From Hymenobacter sp. UV11 (GTDB lineage Bacteria > Bacteroidota > Bacteroidia > Cytophagales > Hymenobacteraceae): a DNA stretch of 64,000 bases. Where the stretch lies: contig NZ_SRII01000015.1 of assembly GCF_004684095.1 (NCBI RefSeq), forward strand, positions 1-64,000, written 5' to 3'. The notes beneath the pieces were generated by a model that worked only from the letters and a program-made list of their open reading frames with translations, did no database searches and had not been told where the DNA came from. The number at the start of each line of letters is the position of its first letter. Position 1 is the first letter of the stretch. Of the stretch, positions 44,090 to 52,868 are shown in pieces. The position numbers were made by a program, and so were the translations under genes.

Positions 44090-46630
44090 ATGAATCAGCC
44101 GGTTTTCTCAGCTCAATTTACTATGCATTGCCTAGTAACTTGCATTGCAATTAACATTGTTAACCAATTACTTGCTGAGATTAGCCAAGTGATTATTCGC
44201 CCAGGCCGGCAGCTACTTGGGTGGCTCCTGCTGCTGGCGCTTGGCCTACTGCCCGGTGCGCTAGCCGCGCAAACGCCGGGCACCGTGGCCGGCACGCTGC
44301 TGGACCAGCGCACGCGCCAGCCGCTGCCCTTTGCCAACGTGCTGCTGCTGCGCTTGCCCGACTCGACCGTGGTGGGCAATGCCCAAACACTTGAAAACGG
44401 CAGCTTTACGCTGGCTGGCGTCAAGCAAGGCCGCTACCTGCTGCGGGCCGAGGTGCTGGGCTACCAGCCCGCCCGCCGGCTTATGGCGCTAGACGCGGCT
44501 ACCCCGGCGGTGCGCCTGGGCGAGTGGCTGGTGGCCCCGGCGGCCGTGCAGCTCGGCGGCGTGGTGGTGCAGGGCGAAAAGGCGGCAGTGGTCACCGAGC
44601 TGGGCAAAACCGTGCTCAACGTGGATAAAGACCTGAATAGCGCGGGCGGCACGGTGGCCGACATGCTGCAAAAAGTGCCCGCCGTGGCCGTGGATGAGAA
44701 CGGGCAAGTCAGCCTGCGGGGCAATGCGAGCGTCACGCTCTACCTCGACGGTAAGCCTGCGCCCAGCAACCTGCGCCTCGACCAGTTGCCCGCCAGCCGC
44801 CTCGAAACCATTGAGGTTATCACCAATCCGGGGGCCCAATACTCGGCCCAGGGCACGGGTGGCATCATCAACCTGGTGCAGAAAAAACAAGTCCAGACCG
44901 GCTGGAACGGCGATGCGCTGGCCACAGTGGGCACCCGCGACAAATACACCGCGTCGCTCAATCTCAACCGGCAGGTGGGCAAATTCAACTTTTTTGGCAG
45001 TGCCGATGGGCTGAATAATTGGTTCCAGGGCAGCTCGGCCTTGCAGCAGGTGGCCACGGTGGACGGCTACACCACCCGCACCGACCAGACGGGCCAAAGT
45101 GCGCGCCACCAAATCAACTACAACCTGCGCCTAGGCGCGGACTACGCCTTCAGCGACGAGCAACGCCTAACCCTGACGGTGCAGGGCAACAAGCAGGATT
45201 TCCGCACCACGCAGGACTTCGCCACGCTGCTCACGCACGCTACCGCCCCCCCCATCGGCCTGCAAAACCAGAATCTGGAGGTTGATAACCTCTACACCGG
45301 CCGCATCGCGGGCAACTACCGGCGCACCTGGGTGGCGCACCCCGGCCGCGAGCTGACCGCCAGCGCCACCTACATCTTGGATGGCGGCACCGTCACGACT
45401 CAGCAGCGCGTGCTGGACGGCTCCGCTAATTATTCGCGCCAGGCCCGCCAGCAGCTGCTCGACGTGACCATTCACCTGCCCTCGGCGCAAGTGGACTACG
45501 TCCAGCCGCTGGACGACAAGCGCCGCTGGGGCGCGGGGCTGAAAACCGACCTGCTCGTAACGCCCGGCTCGGAGGAGTTGGCGGTGCAGCCGATGGCCGG
45601 GGCTGACTTCGTGCGGCAGGAAGCGGGCTCCTACCACTACCACTACCGGCAGTTCATTCCGCAGGCCTACGGCTCTTATCAGCAAAAGGCGGGGGCGTGG
45701 GAGTACCAGGCCGGGCTGCGGGCCGAATACACGGGGCTGCAAGCCCAGGTGTTGCCCACGGGATCCGCCAACCAGCGCATTTTCAACCTATTCCCCTCGG
45801 CCACGGTGGCCCGCACGCTGCCCCACGAGCAGCGCCTGCAGCTCGGCTATTCGCGCCGGCTCAACCGGCCCAACTTTCTGCAAATCATTGCCCTGCCCAT
45901 CTATTCCGACGCCCGCAACTACGTGGTCGGCAACCCCGACCTGCGCCCCGAGTACACGCACACCGTGGAGCTGGGCCACCAGGTAGCATGGAAAGCCACC
46001 ACGCTTAATACCACGCTTTTCGGGCGCTTTGCCAGCCAGTCCATCCAGAGCCTGCGCACGATTGATACGGTGGCCACCCGCCTCAGTGGCCAGCCTGATT
46101 TCATCACCCGCACCAGCTACGCCAATTTCGGAAACACGGCCAGCTACGGGCTGGAACTGTCGCTGACGCAAACCCTGACGACGTGGTGGAAGCTCACGGC
46201 CAACGGCTCATTCTACCACAACCAAGTGGCCAGCTACACGGGCGATGGCACCCGCGCCAACTTCACCGGCACGGCGTATTTGCTCAGCAGCTTCAGCCCC
46301 ACCAAGACGCTGGCCGTGCAAGCTAGCGGCAACTACCGCGCCCCGCTCGTGGTGCCGCAGGGTCGCCTGCTGGCCGTGTACGGGGTGGATGTGGCCCTGC
46401 GCCAGCGGTTATTCCACGACCGGGCGGCCCTCACGCTGCGCGTTAGCGACGTGTTCAACACGCGCCGCCAGTACACCCAGCTCGCGGCCGAAGGCCTCAG
46501 CACCAACCTGCAAACCAAGTACGAAACGCGCGTGAGCTACCTGGGCTTCACCTGGTTTCTAGGCACCCACAAGCCCGCCGGCAGCATTGAAAACCAGCCT
46601 GCAGGCGACGCCGGCGGCTTCGGCGGCTAG
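44090..46630 (+). CDS. TonB-dependent-receptor-like outer-membrane barrel protein
   Basis: An 846-aa outer-membrane protein. After a hydrophobic export segment (LLGWLLLLALGLLPGALAAQ, residues 44-63) come a carboxypeptidase-regulatory-like domain (GTVAGTLLDQRTRQPLPFAN), a plug region (TVADMLQKVPAVAVDENG, VSLRGNASVTLYLDG) and a long beta-barrel ending in SYLGFTWFLG and a short tail. This is the family often labelled outer membrane beta-barrel protein. ATG 44090 is preferred over 43988; even so the signal is unusually internal. Substrate unknown; control by the nearby ECF sigma factor is likely. Confidence 0.88.
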   Translation: MNQPVFSAQFTMHCLVTCIAINIVNQLLAEISQVIIRPGRQLLGWLLLLALGLLPGALAAQTPGTVAGTLLDQRTRQPLPFANVLLLRLPDSTVVGNAQTLENGSFTLAGVKQGRYLLRAEVLGYQPARRLMALDAATPAVRLGEWLVAPAAVQLGGVVVQGEKAAVVTELGKTVLNVDKDLNSAGGTVADMLQKVPAVAVDENGQVSLRGNASVTLYLDGKPAPSNLRLDQLPASRLETIEVITNPGAQYSAQGTGGIINLVQKKQVQTGWNGDALATVGTRDKYTASLNLNRQVGKFNFFGSADGLNNWFQGSSALQQVATVDGYTTRTDQTGQSARHQINYNLRLGADYAFSDEQRLTLTVQGNKQDFRTTQDFATLLTHATAPPIGLQNQNLEVDNLYTGRIAGNYRRTWVAHPGRELTASATYILDGGTVTTQQRVLDGSANYSRQARQQLLDVTIHLPSAQVDYVQPLDDKRRWGAGLKTDLLVTPGSEELAVQPMAGADFVRQEAGSYHYHYRQFIPQAYGSYQQKAGAWEYQAGLRAEYTGLQAQVLPTGSANQRIFNLFPSATVARTLPHEQRLQLGYSRRLNRPNFLQIIALPIYSDARNYVVGNPDLRPEYTHTVELGHQVAWKATTLNTTLFGRFASQSIQSLRTIDTVATRLSGQPDFITRTSYANFGNTASYGLELSLTQTLTTWWKLTANGSFYHNQVASYTGDGTRANFTGTAYLLSSFSPTKTLAVQASGNYRAPLVVPQGRLLAVYGVDVALRQRLFHDRAALTLRVSDVFNTRRQYTQLAAEGLSTNLQTKYETRVSYLGFTWFLGTHKPAGSIENQPAGDAGGFGG

Positions 46631-46865
46631 CGACAAGCCGGCGCTTCGCTCCGCCGCCCGTCTGCCCGCTACCGGCCGGGCTTGCGCTGGCGGTACGCTG
46701 TACTATTGCTTGCAGGGCTTGGCGAAGGCATTGACTAAGGCCTGCCCCCCACGCTTAGCCAACTGGCCGCCTAGGGCAGTACCGCTTGCCGAGAACAGCC
46801 ACTACTCCTCATATATATCTACTGGCCAAATCTTTATAATCTTAGCTAACTAACATTTTACTGCC

Positions 46866-47297
46866 ATGACAACCGCCTTTTTCTTGTCTGTGCGCCGCGT
46901 GAGTGCTCTCACCCTCCTCGCCCTCGGGCTAACTGCTTCCCACCCCGGCGATGCCCGCCCGCTCACCCGGCCCGCTACGCCGCCGACCGTGGGGCTGCGG
47001 GTTATCATCACGCCGCTGCCCGGCTCGGCGGTGCTGCGGGTGCGCTACGAAAGTGACGACTGCGCCGCGGTACGCCTGCGCGTGCGCGATGCCCAGGGCC
47101 AGGTGCTGTACTCGGAGCTGAAGCAGCAGGCCCGCTTCGCCGGCGACTACATCCTGACTGCCTTCCCGGCGGGCACCTACACGCTGGAGCTGCAAACGCC
47201 CGGTGCCTGCTACTCCCAAACAGTGCGTCTTTACCAACGCAACTCACTGGTTGCCACGCTCACCAACCGGCCGCGGATGTCTGCCCCCGTACTGTAG
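46866..47297 (+). CDS. Small secreted protein, function unknown
   Basis: A 143-aa exported protein with a signal peptide (RRVSALTLLALGLTASHPG) and a mature part of alternating beta strands (LRVIITPLPGSAVLRVRYES, RLRVRDAQGQVLYSELKQQ, GTYTLELQTPG). This resembles an Ig-like or sorting-domain fold, but the usual type IX secretion tail is not evident. It starts 236 bp after the outer-membrane protein gene and is convergent with the second LytTR cassette. Confidence 0.65.
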   Translation: MTTAFFLSVRRVSALTLLALGLTASHPGDARPLTRPATPPTVGLRVIITPLPGSAVLRVRYESDDCAAVRLRVRDAQGQVLYSELKQQARFAGDYILTAFPAGTYTLELQTPGACYSQTVRLYQRNSLVATLTNRPRMSAPVL

Positions 47298-47316
47298 CCA
47301 ATGCGGGCCACTGGCA

Positions 47317-48018
47317 CTACAGTCGGCCGTAGAAGGCGCTGCGGTACGCGTCTCCGACGGGAATTATCCGGGGCTCACCCGCGGCTACCCGAATAAAAAT
47401 CCGGCTGCGTTCCACAATGTGGATGTGGGCCAACGCCACGATAAACGACTTATGCACCCGTACAAACCCCGCGACGGGCAGGCTCGCTTCCAGGCTGCTG
47501 ATGGTTTGTCGGGCCAGCAGCTTCTCCGTGGCCGTGTGGATGAGCACGTAGTTCTGCAAGCCTTCCAGGTAGAGCACCTCGGCCAAATTGACCCGCTGCA
47601 TGCGGTGCTCGGTTTTGATGAATAGGTAGGGGCGGGACGTTTCGGCGGGTGTGGGGCGCAACCGCCGCTGGGCTTTCTCCACGGCCTGATAGAAGCGCTC
47701 GAAGGGAATGGGCTTAAGCAGGTAGTCAATAACGTCGTGCTCGAAGCCCGTGAGCGCGTGCTCGGCATAGGCGGTGGTCAGCACCACCTGGGCGCGCCGG
47801 TTCAGGGCCTGCAAGAACTGAAGCCCCGTGAGTTGCGGCATCTGGATGTCGAGGAAAATCAACTCAATGCGCCGCTCTTCCACCCAGTTCAGAGCCTCCA
47901 CCGGGTTTTGGCTGCTGCCCGCCAAGTGCAGGGCCGGAACCTGGGCCACGTAGTCAGCTAGAATGTCGAGGGCCAGCGGCTTATCATCCACCAGCAGGCA
48001 CTGAATCGGGTTGGTCAT
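47317..48018 (-). CDS. LytTR response regulator, cassette copy 2
   Basis: A 233-aa regulator, the same length as copy 1 at 19744 and very similar throughout: CLLVDDKPLALDILADYV, Asp in IFLDIQMPQLTGLQF, DYLLKPIPFERF, and a LytTR domain ending PVGDAYRSAFYGRL. It overlaps the kinase stop by 4 nt. It probably binds the 50239-50268 repeats. No hairpin comparable to that after copy 1 is seen; the gene is convergent with the 46866 gene. Confidence 0.93.
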   Translation of the reverse strand: MTNPIQCLLVDDKPLALDILADYVAQVPALHLAGSSQNPVEALNWVEERRIELIFLDIQMPQLTGLQFLQALNRRAQVVLTTAYAEHALTGFEHDVIDYLLKPIPFERFYQAVEKAQRRLRPTPAETSRPYLFIKTEHRMQRVNLAEVLYLEGLQNYVLIHTATEKLLARQTISSLEASLPVAGFVRVHKSFIVALAHIHIVERSRIFIRVAAGEPRIIPVGDAYRSAFYGRL

Positions 48019-49082
48019 AGGGCGAGGTGGAGCGTAACTTGAAAGGCAGTAAGGGTATCGGCCACGGTTAGCGTGTGCCGGGCGGGGTAGAGCAGCGCCA
48101 GCCGCCGCCGCACGTTGGCCAGCCCGATGCCGCCGAGCTGGTCTTGCTGCTGCGGCGCCTGCTTAGCGTTGCGCAAGTAAAAGTCCAGGCTCGTCGCCGT
48201 CAGCGCGAGGTGGAGCGTCACGGGCCGTGCGGCATCGGTCAGCACCCCGTGCTTGAAGGCGTTTTCCACGAACGACACCAACAGCAGCGGCGCGATAGTT
48301 TGCCCATCGAGCGGCCCCAGTAGCTGGTAGTCCAAGTGAAGGCTGCCCTTCATCCCGAGGCGCTGCAAGTCAATTAGCCCGTCCAGGTAGGCCAGCTCGC
48401 GGGCTAGTGGCACCCGGTCGTGGGGGGCTTCGTGCAGCATGTAGCGCAGCAGCTCTGAGAGCCTCAGCAAAGCCCCCGGCGCGGCATCCGACTTCTGGTA
48501 GACCAGCGCGTAAATGTCGTTGAGGGTGTTAAACAGGAAGTGCGGATTGAGCTGCGAGCGCAGAAAGGTCAGCTCGGCCGTGGTGTTAGCCTGTTCGGTT
48601 TCGCGCCGCCGCCGCTCCGCTCGCAAGCTGTGCCGAATGACGGCGTAGAGCAGTCCATATAGCACGTAGTCGAAATAAAACCGGACGCTGTTCTCCACAA
48701 ACCAGCGGGCCGTGAAGGCGCGGTTCATCTGGTAGTTGTCGAAGCCGAGCAGGGGTTTGAACACCTGAAACTCCAGCCCGTAGCGCACCGCCGTGATGAG
48801 CAGCAGGCTCAGCAGCAGCCCCCCACCCGCCCGGGCAAACGGCCGCCACTCGCGCCCGCCAGCCAGCAAGGGCCGGGCTACCAGCCCTACGGGCAGGTAA
48901 AACGCCGTCGCGTTGATGAGCAGGTAGCCTAGTGCCAGCAGCCAATACGTACCTGCGGCCGTTTTGGGCACCTGGTAGGTGGGCGAGCCATACGTCGCCA
49001 CTACGTCCTTGACGAGCAGCAGCGTCCAGACCAGCAGATGAACGGGCCACTCGGACCAGGCGCGGGGGCGGGCAGCAATCAT
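48015..49082 (-). CDS. LytS-like sensor histidine kinase, cassette copy 2
   Basis: A 355-aa membrane kinase paralogous to 20442-21506. Four hydrophobic segments are followed by LNPHFLFNTLNDIYAL (phosphoacceptor His), VSFVENAFKHGVLTD and GIGLANVRRRLALLYP. The membrane part differs most from copy 1, as expected if the two sense different inputs, while the catalytic part is strongly conserved. It is translationally coupled on both sides. Confidence 0.93.
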   Translation of the reverse strand: MIAARPRAWSEWPVHLLVWTLLLVKDVVATYGSPTYQVPKTAAGTYWLLALGYLLINATAFYLPVGLVARPLLAGGREWRPFARAGGGLLLSLLLITAVRYGLEFQVFKPLLGFDNYQMNRAFTARWFVENSVRFYFDYVLYGLLYAVIRHSLRAERRRRETEQANTTAELTFLRSQLNPHFLFNTLNDIYALVYQKSDAAPGALLRLSELLRYMLHEAPHDRVPLARELAYLDGLIDLQRLGMKGSLHLDYQLLGPLDGQTIAPLLLVSFVENAFKHGVLTDAARPVTLHLALTATSLDFYLRNAKQAPQQQDQLGGIGLANVRRRLALLYPARHTLTVADTLTAFQVTLHLAL

Positions 49083-50176
49083 TGAGTAGCCGAGGCGGCG
49101 GTGGGGTACTTCCGGGCCAGGTAGGCGAGGACTTCGGGAAAGAACTGCTTGAAGTTCTGGTCGGTGCGCTGGCCAAGATACCGGGCCGAAATCACGTCGG
49201 CAATCGCGCCGGCGTATTGGAAATCCTCCACTACTTCCCGGGCCGCCTGCTTGCGGGCCTCCTTCGGCGGCTGGTACTGCCGAAACAGGGCAATGACGAT
49301 ACCGCGCACCAGGTTCTCGTCGAAGCAGTGCGCCCAGTTGTCGATGTTATTGTGCTTCATGCCCGGGTCAGCCTGGTTAAGCAGGTACGCCAGCTTCCCG
49401 ATGTCGGCCTTGTATCGCTGCTGCAAGGCTGCGGTGTAGATGTGGCTTCCCTCGTGCCACACCAGCATTATCGCCTCCGCACCGAGGGAGAAGGTGGGCA
49501 CACCGCTGGCAGTCAACTTATTGGTGAGAAAACCTACGTTGTAAACCACCTGGTCGGCGTAGCGTGGGTTGAGGTTTTTGGCCATAATGGCGTGCGCTCC
49601 CCAGCTGTTGAGGGGGTCTAGCAAGATGGTCCAGTGGGCAGCCTGGGTGCGAAAGCGATAGAAAGAATCGAGCTTGCTGATAAGGCCCTGGCTGGTGAGC
49701 TGGGCTTGTACAGGCTGGGCCCAAGCGGCGTAATCGACCTGGTGCCGCTGGTAAAAAGCCCAGAAATGACTATCCTCAAAAAACTGCTGGCAGAGCCGCA
49801 TATAGGTCTGGATAGTGTCTTCGCCGTTCAGGGCGTACCAGTTCGTGTGCGCCGGGTAGTGAATGCGCACGGCGGGAAAGTTGTCGAAGCAATACCCCAG
49901 TTCGGGCAGGTCGGTGTACACCTTGGGCAGCCGCCGGGCCTGCCGCACGGCCGGGTGGTTGGCAAAGGGGGTGAAATATGCCTCTACTTCCGCGGTGTAG
50001 GCCGACTTATTAGGCAGCGGGTACTTGCCCGCCAGCAGCTGCACAATCGTGAACAGCTCGATGCCGGGGTGGGCCGTCACCGTCAGCTGGTTAGCCGGGG
50101 CGGTAGCGACGTGGGGTTGGGCCACCAGCACCTGAACGGTCAAAAGGGCCAGTAGTAGCGTAAACAGGGGCTTCAT
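49079..50176 (-). CDS. DUF4932-like secreted putative metallopeptidase, copy 2
   Basis: A 365-aa exported protein paralogous to 21503-22606. It has signal peptide MKPLFTLLLALLTVQVLVAQ, then conserved stretches including GYCFDNFPAVRIHYP and LVWHEGSHIYTAAL, the HExxH-type motif near residue 240. Conservation of the putative zinc site in both copies supports an enzymatic role. It is first in its operon, directly behind the predicted LytTR operator. Confidence 0.8.
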   Translation of the reverse strand: MKPLFTLLLALLTVQVLVAQPHVATAPANQLTVTAHPGIELFTIVQLLAGKYPLPNKSAYTAEVEAYFTPFANHPAVRQARRLPKVYTDLPELGYCFDNFPAVRIHYPAHTNWYALNGEDTIQTYMRLCQQFFEDSHFWAFYQRHQVDYAAWAQPVQAQLTSQGLISKLDSFYRFRTQAAHWTILLDPLNSWGAHAIMAKNLNPRYADQVVYNVGFLTNKLTASGVPTFSLGAEAIMLVWHEGSHIYTAALQQRYKADIGKLAYLLNQADPGMKHNNIDNWAHCFDENLVRGIVIALFRQYQPPKEARKQAAREVVEDFQYAGAIADVISARYLGQRTDQNFKQFFPEVLAYLARKYPTAASATQ

Positions 50177-50238
50177 AGGTACGGCTGATGAGTTAGTTGC
50201 TCGAAGGAAACCACCAGCCGCCGGCCACTAAACTCCAA

Positions 50239-50268
50239 GTGACAACCTCCCTTTTTTCGTTGACCAAC
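50239..50268 (-). promoter_or_regulatory. Predicted LytTR operator (9-12-9 direct repeats), copy 2
   Basis: GTGACAACC (50239-50247) and TTGACCAAC (50260-50268) are imperfect 9-bp direct repeats with a 12-bp spacer nearly identical to that of copy 1 (both contain CCCTTTTTTCG). The element is 62 bp before the DUF4932-like start. Conservation here, in otherwise diverged upstream DNA, supports a functional site. Confidence 0.7.
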
Positions 50269-50364
50269 GCTTAATTAGCGGGCCAATTAACGCTACCAGT
50301 TGCAACAGGTCCAGTGTAGGACCTAGGAAAACCAATTGGTGTCTGGCGTGGTCGCTGACGGCCG

Positions 50365-50886
50365 TTAATGAGAAGCCGCCCATTGCCGGGCCAGTTCAAC
50401 CCGAAAGGCCTGCTCGCAATCAGTTACGTAAGTCTGGTAGCCGGCGGGGTCGATAAACGGATTGGGGCTGCCAGGCTGAAGGCGCTGGTATTTCGCCAGC
50501 AGGCCGAAGTACACGCCATGCGCCCCGAGGAAGATGTCGCACGGCAGGGCGCGGGCCGTTTGGAAGGTCCGCTCAAAATCGGCGGCCTGCTGGGGGTAGT
50601 AGGCATCGTTGACCAGATTATCACCCGGGTTGACCCCGGCTCCTCCGAAGATAACGACGTGGTAGGTATGGCCGGCTTCGGGTACGTCCAGCGTCCAGGT
50701 GGTATCGCCCAGTGTGTGGCCCGCCGTGAGGTGGGCCATCGGGGTGGTCGCCCCAAGGCGCACTTGGTCGCCGTCATGCAGGGTGCGGTCTACGCGTGCA
50801 GGCGGAAAATGCGCAGTGGAATCGTTGAAATAAAAGAAATCGATGCGCCCGCCTGATTCCACAGAGGCAGCTACCGACTTATGCAA
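50365..50886 (-). pseudogene. Truncated class B3 metallo-beta-lactamase-like gene
   Basis: The frame encodes the C-terminal part of a metallo-beta-lactamase-fold protein: HLTAGHTLGDTTWTL with a zinc-binding His, VVIFGGAGVNPGDNLV, and CDIFLGAHGVYFGLLAKY with another ligand His, as in subclass B3 enzymes. The first 100 or so residues, including the HxHxDH site, are missing, and only a TTG could start it. It should have no hydrolase activity. The upstream flank is AT-rich, consistent with loss by deletion. Confidence 0.78.
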
Positions 50887-51284
50887 TTCAAATAATGGCT
50901 AGTTAGTAATAATTGATAATAAGCACAGTTAACGTTTACTAATTGGTCCCAGCTTACTGAGATAATCACAAGAGAACTCTATTAGACAGGCGCAATCTTG
51001 TAAGCTACTGACTATTAATACTAAATAGTCCAATAAGGGCCCCAACAGTTCCTTCTTTGCGTCTCCCACCCCATACCTGAAATGCACTGTCAAAGCTGAG
51101 AAACGGCCGGCTTGCCCTTAGTAACATTTAAGCTTGGGAAGCATAGCAGGGACGTTGAAAGTTCGAAAATCGATAAGTAAATCTGCTGGACTAGAAATGA
51201 AGACCCTGGCCCTTCGTCCAAAATGCTTGTAAATTTGGGCAAAGCCTTTTTTCCTCGCTGGTCGCTTTTTATAAATAGTTATTC
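50887..51284 (+). promoter_or_regulatory. Upstream region of the TIR-STAND operon
   Basis: No gene is supported in this 398-bp AT-rich stretch. A consensus -7 box TAAATTTG lies at 51230-51237, 47 bp before the TIR start codon, though no good TTTG -33 box is at the right distance. The 11-mer TCCAATAAGGG seen near the 41546 recombinase recurs at 51029-51039. Confidence 0.45.
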
Positions 51285-52868
51285 ATGTCTGCCTTATTCC
51301 CTGAATTTGAACACGATATATTTATCAGTTACCGGCACAATGACAACTTGTTTGATGGTTGGGTAACCGAATTCGTAGCTCGCCTACAGGAAGAATTGGC
51401 TGCTACCATTAAGGAGCGCCTGACTATATATTTTGACAAGGATCGCAAGGAAGGCTTGGGAGACAGCCATCAGGTTGGGCAGAGTCTGGCCCACCGCCTG
51501 CGCTCATTTATTTTAATTCCGCTCATTTCGCAGACGTACTGCGACACCGAGCGTTTTTCTTGGCAGCACGAATTTCTGCCTTTTCTACAGCAGGCCAGCG
51601 CTGACCGGCTAGGTCTGTCGCTACGCCTGCCCAACGGCAACTTCGGCAGCCGGATTCTGCCCGTGCGCATCCACAACCTGGACGCGGATGATGTGAAATT
51701 GCTTGAACGCAGCCTCAACGGACAGCTGCGCACCATCGACTTTGTCTACCAGGACCTGGGGGTGAACCGGCCGCTGCGGCCCAAGGACGACGAACTGCCC
51801 CGCCCTGCCGATGGACTGCTATACCGCAACCAAATCAATAAAGTCGCCAACGCTATCAAGGAGCTGGTCGCAGCTAGCAAGCTGTTGGTGCACTCGCCTG
51901 CGGCAGGCGCGCGCCTGCCGCAGGCGAGTGCACCAGACCCTTCCCCTAAACCGGACCCGGGCCCAGCGACCGGGACGAACCCAACACAACCGGTGGTATT
52001 TTTGGCCTGGGCCTCCAAGGAACTGGCGGCCCGGCGCGAAGAGTTGGCCTTGGTATGTGCCAAGGCTGGCATGCATGTGGTGCCAACGACCGACTGCCCT
52101 TTGAGCGAAGATGAGTTTCGCACCCGGACGCGGGAGGCACTTGCGGCCGCAACCTGCGCGTTGCATCTGCTAGGCAATGAGTTTGGACGCCGGTTTGAGG
52201 ACGACGAAGACTGCTCCTTCCCCATGTTTGCCTACCAGGAAGCCCGCCGCGAGGCGGCCGACGCGCCAGCTTTTCGCCAGTTTGTGTGGTACTGCCCCGA
52301 CGAGGCCCTGGCGGTGAAGCCTGCTCAAAAAGATTTTGTCAACACTATCCGCAACGAGCTGACGGAGCGCTGCATCTTTACCAATGCTCCCAACGCCATG
52401 CAACTGGTAGAAGACATGCGCAGCACACTCGGCCGGGTAGCACCCTCGGTGCAAACGGCGGAAAAAGAAACCGATATCTTCTTTGTCTTCAATGAACTGG
52501 ACAGCGAAGAAGCCAACCAAATCACCGACCGCTTAAGCGAGGAATTCCCTCTGGAGATGCTCACCATTGAGCCCGATAGCGAAGACCTCTATAAGGACAT
52601 CACGGTGCGCAGCATCCCCAAAAGCAAGTTGGCGGTGGTATACTTCAAGCACGGGGGCGACTGGGCGCTGCCCTTCGTCAAGCAGGTCTGGCGATTGGTG
52701 GGGGGCGCCGGCTCAACCACGCCAATCCTGTTTGTGGGCGAAGACGAGCCGGTGCAGAACCGGATGCGTGGTTTTAAGGCCCCGCGGGTTATTTCTTGTA
52801 TTAAGTCACATCTGGGGGTGAGTGCCGAAGTGCGGCGCGTACTCGAACATATTAATACAAACGCGTAA
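51285..52868 (+). CDS. Multi-domain TIR protein
   Basis: A 527-aa soluble protein. Residues 8-150 form a TIR domain (HDIFISYRHND; catalytic-type Glu in FSWQHEF, residue 96), which in defence proteins cleaves NAD or makes signalling nucleotides. A second TIR-like segment starts near 236 (VVFLAWASKELAARREEL) and a third near 395 (DIFFVFNELDSEEANQITDR); neither has an obvious catalytic Glu in the usual context. The linker at residues 201-217 is encoded by a 50-bp perfect palindrome. The stop codon is immediately followed by the STAND gene start, so the two act together. It is probably the effector of an immune pair (inference). Confidence 0.82.
   Translation: MSALFPEFEHDIFISYRHNDNLFDGWVTEFVARLQEELAATIKERLTIYFDKDRKEGLGDSHQVGQSLAHRLRSFILIPLISQTYCDTERFSWQHEFLPFLQQASADRLGLSLRLPNGNFGSRILPVRIHNLDADDVKLLERSLNGQLRTIDFVYQDLGVNRPLRPKDDELPRPADGLLYRNQINKVANAIKELVAASKLLVHSPAAGARLPQASAPDPSPKPDPGPATGTNPTQPVVFLAWASKELAARREELALVCAKAGMHVVPTTDCPLSEDEFRTRTREALAAATCALHLLGNEFGRRFEDDEDCSFPMFAYQEARREAADAPAFRQFVWYCPDEALAVKPAQKDFVNTIRNELTERCIFTNAPNAMQLVEDMRSTLGRVAPSVQTAEKETDIFFVFNELDSEEANQITDRLSEEFPLEMLTIEPDSEDLYKDITVRSIPKSKLAVVYFKHGGDWALPFVKQVWRLVGGAGSTTPILFVGEDEPVQNRMRGFKAPRVISCIKSHLGVSAEVRRVLEHINTNA
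51886..51935. repeat. 50-bp perfect palindrome inside the TIR gene
   Basis: The sequence from 51886 to 51910 is the exact reverse complement of 51911 to 51935, with no loop; the arm begins TGGTGCACTCGCCTGCGGC. It is in frame and encodes part of the linker between the first and second TIR-like domains. It looks like a small palindromic element inserted without breaking the gene. Confidence 0.92.
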
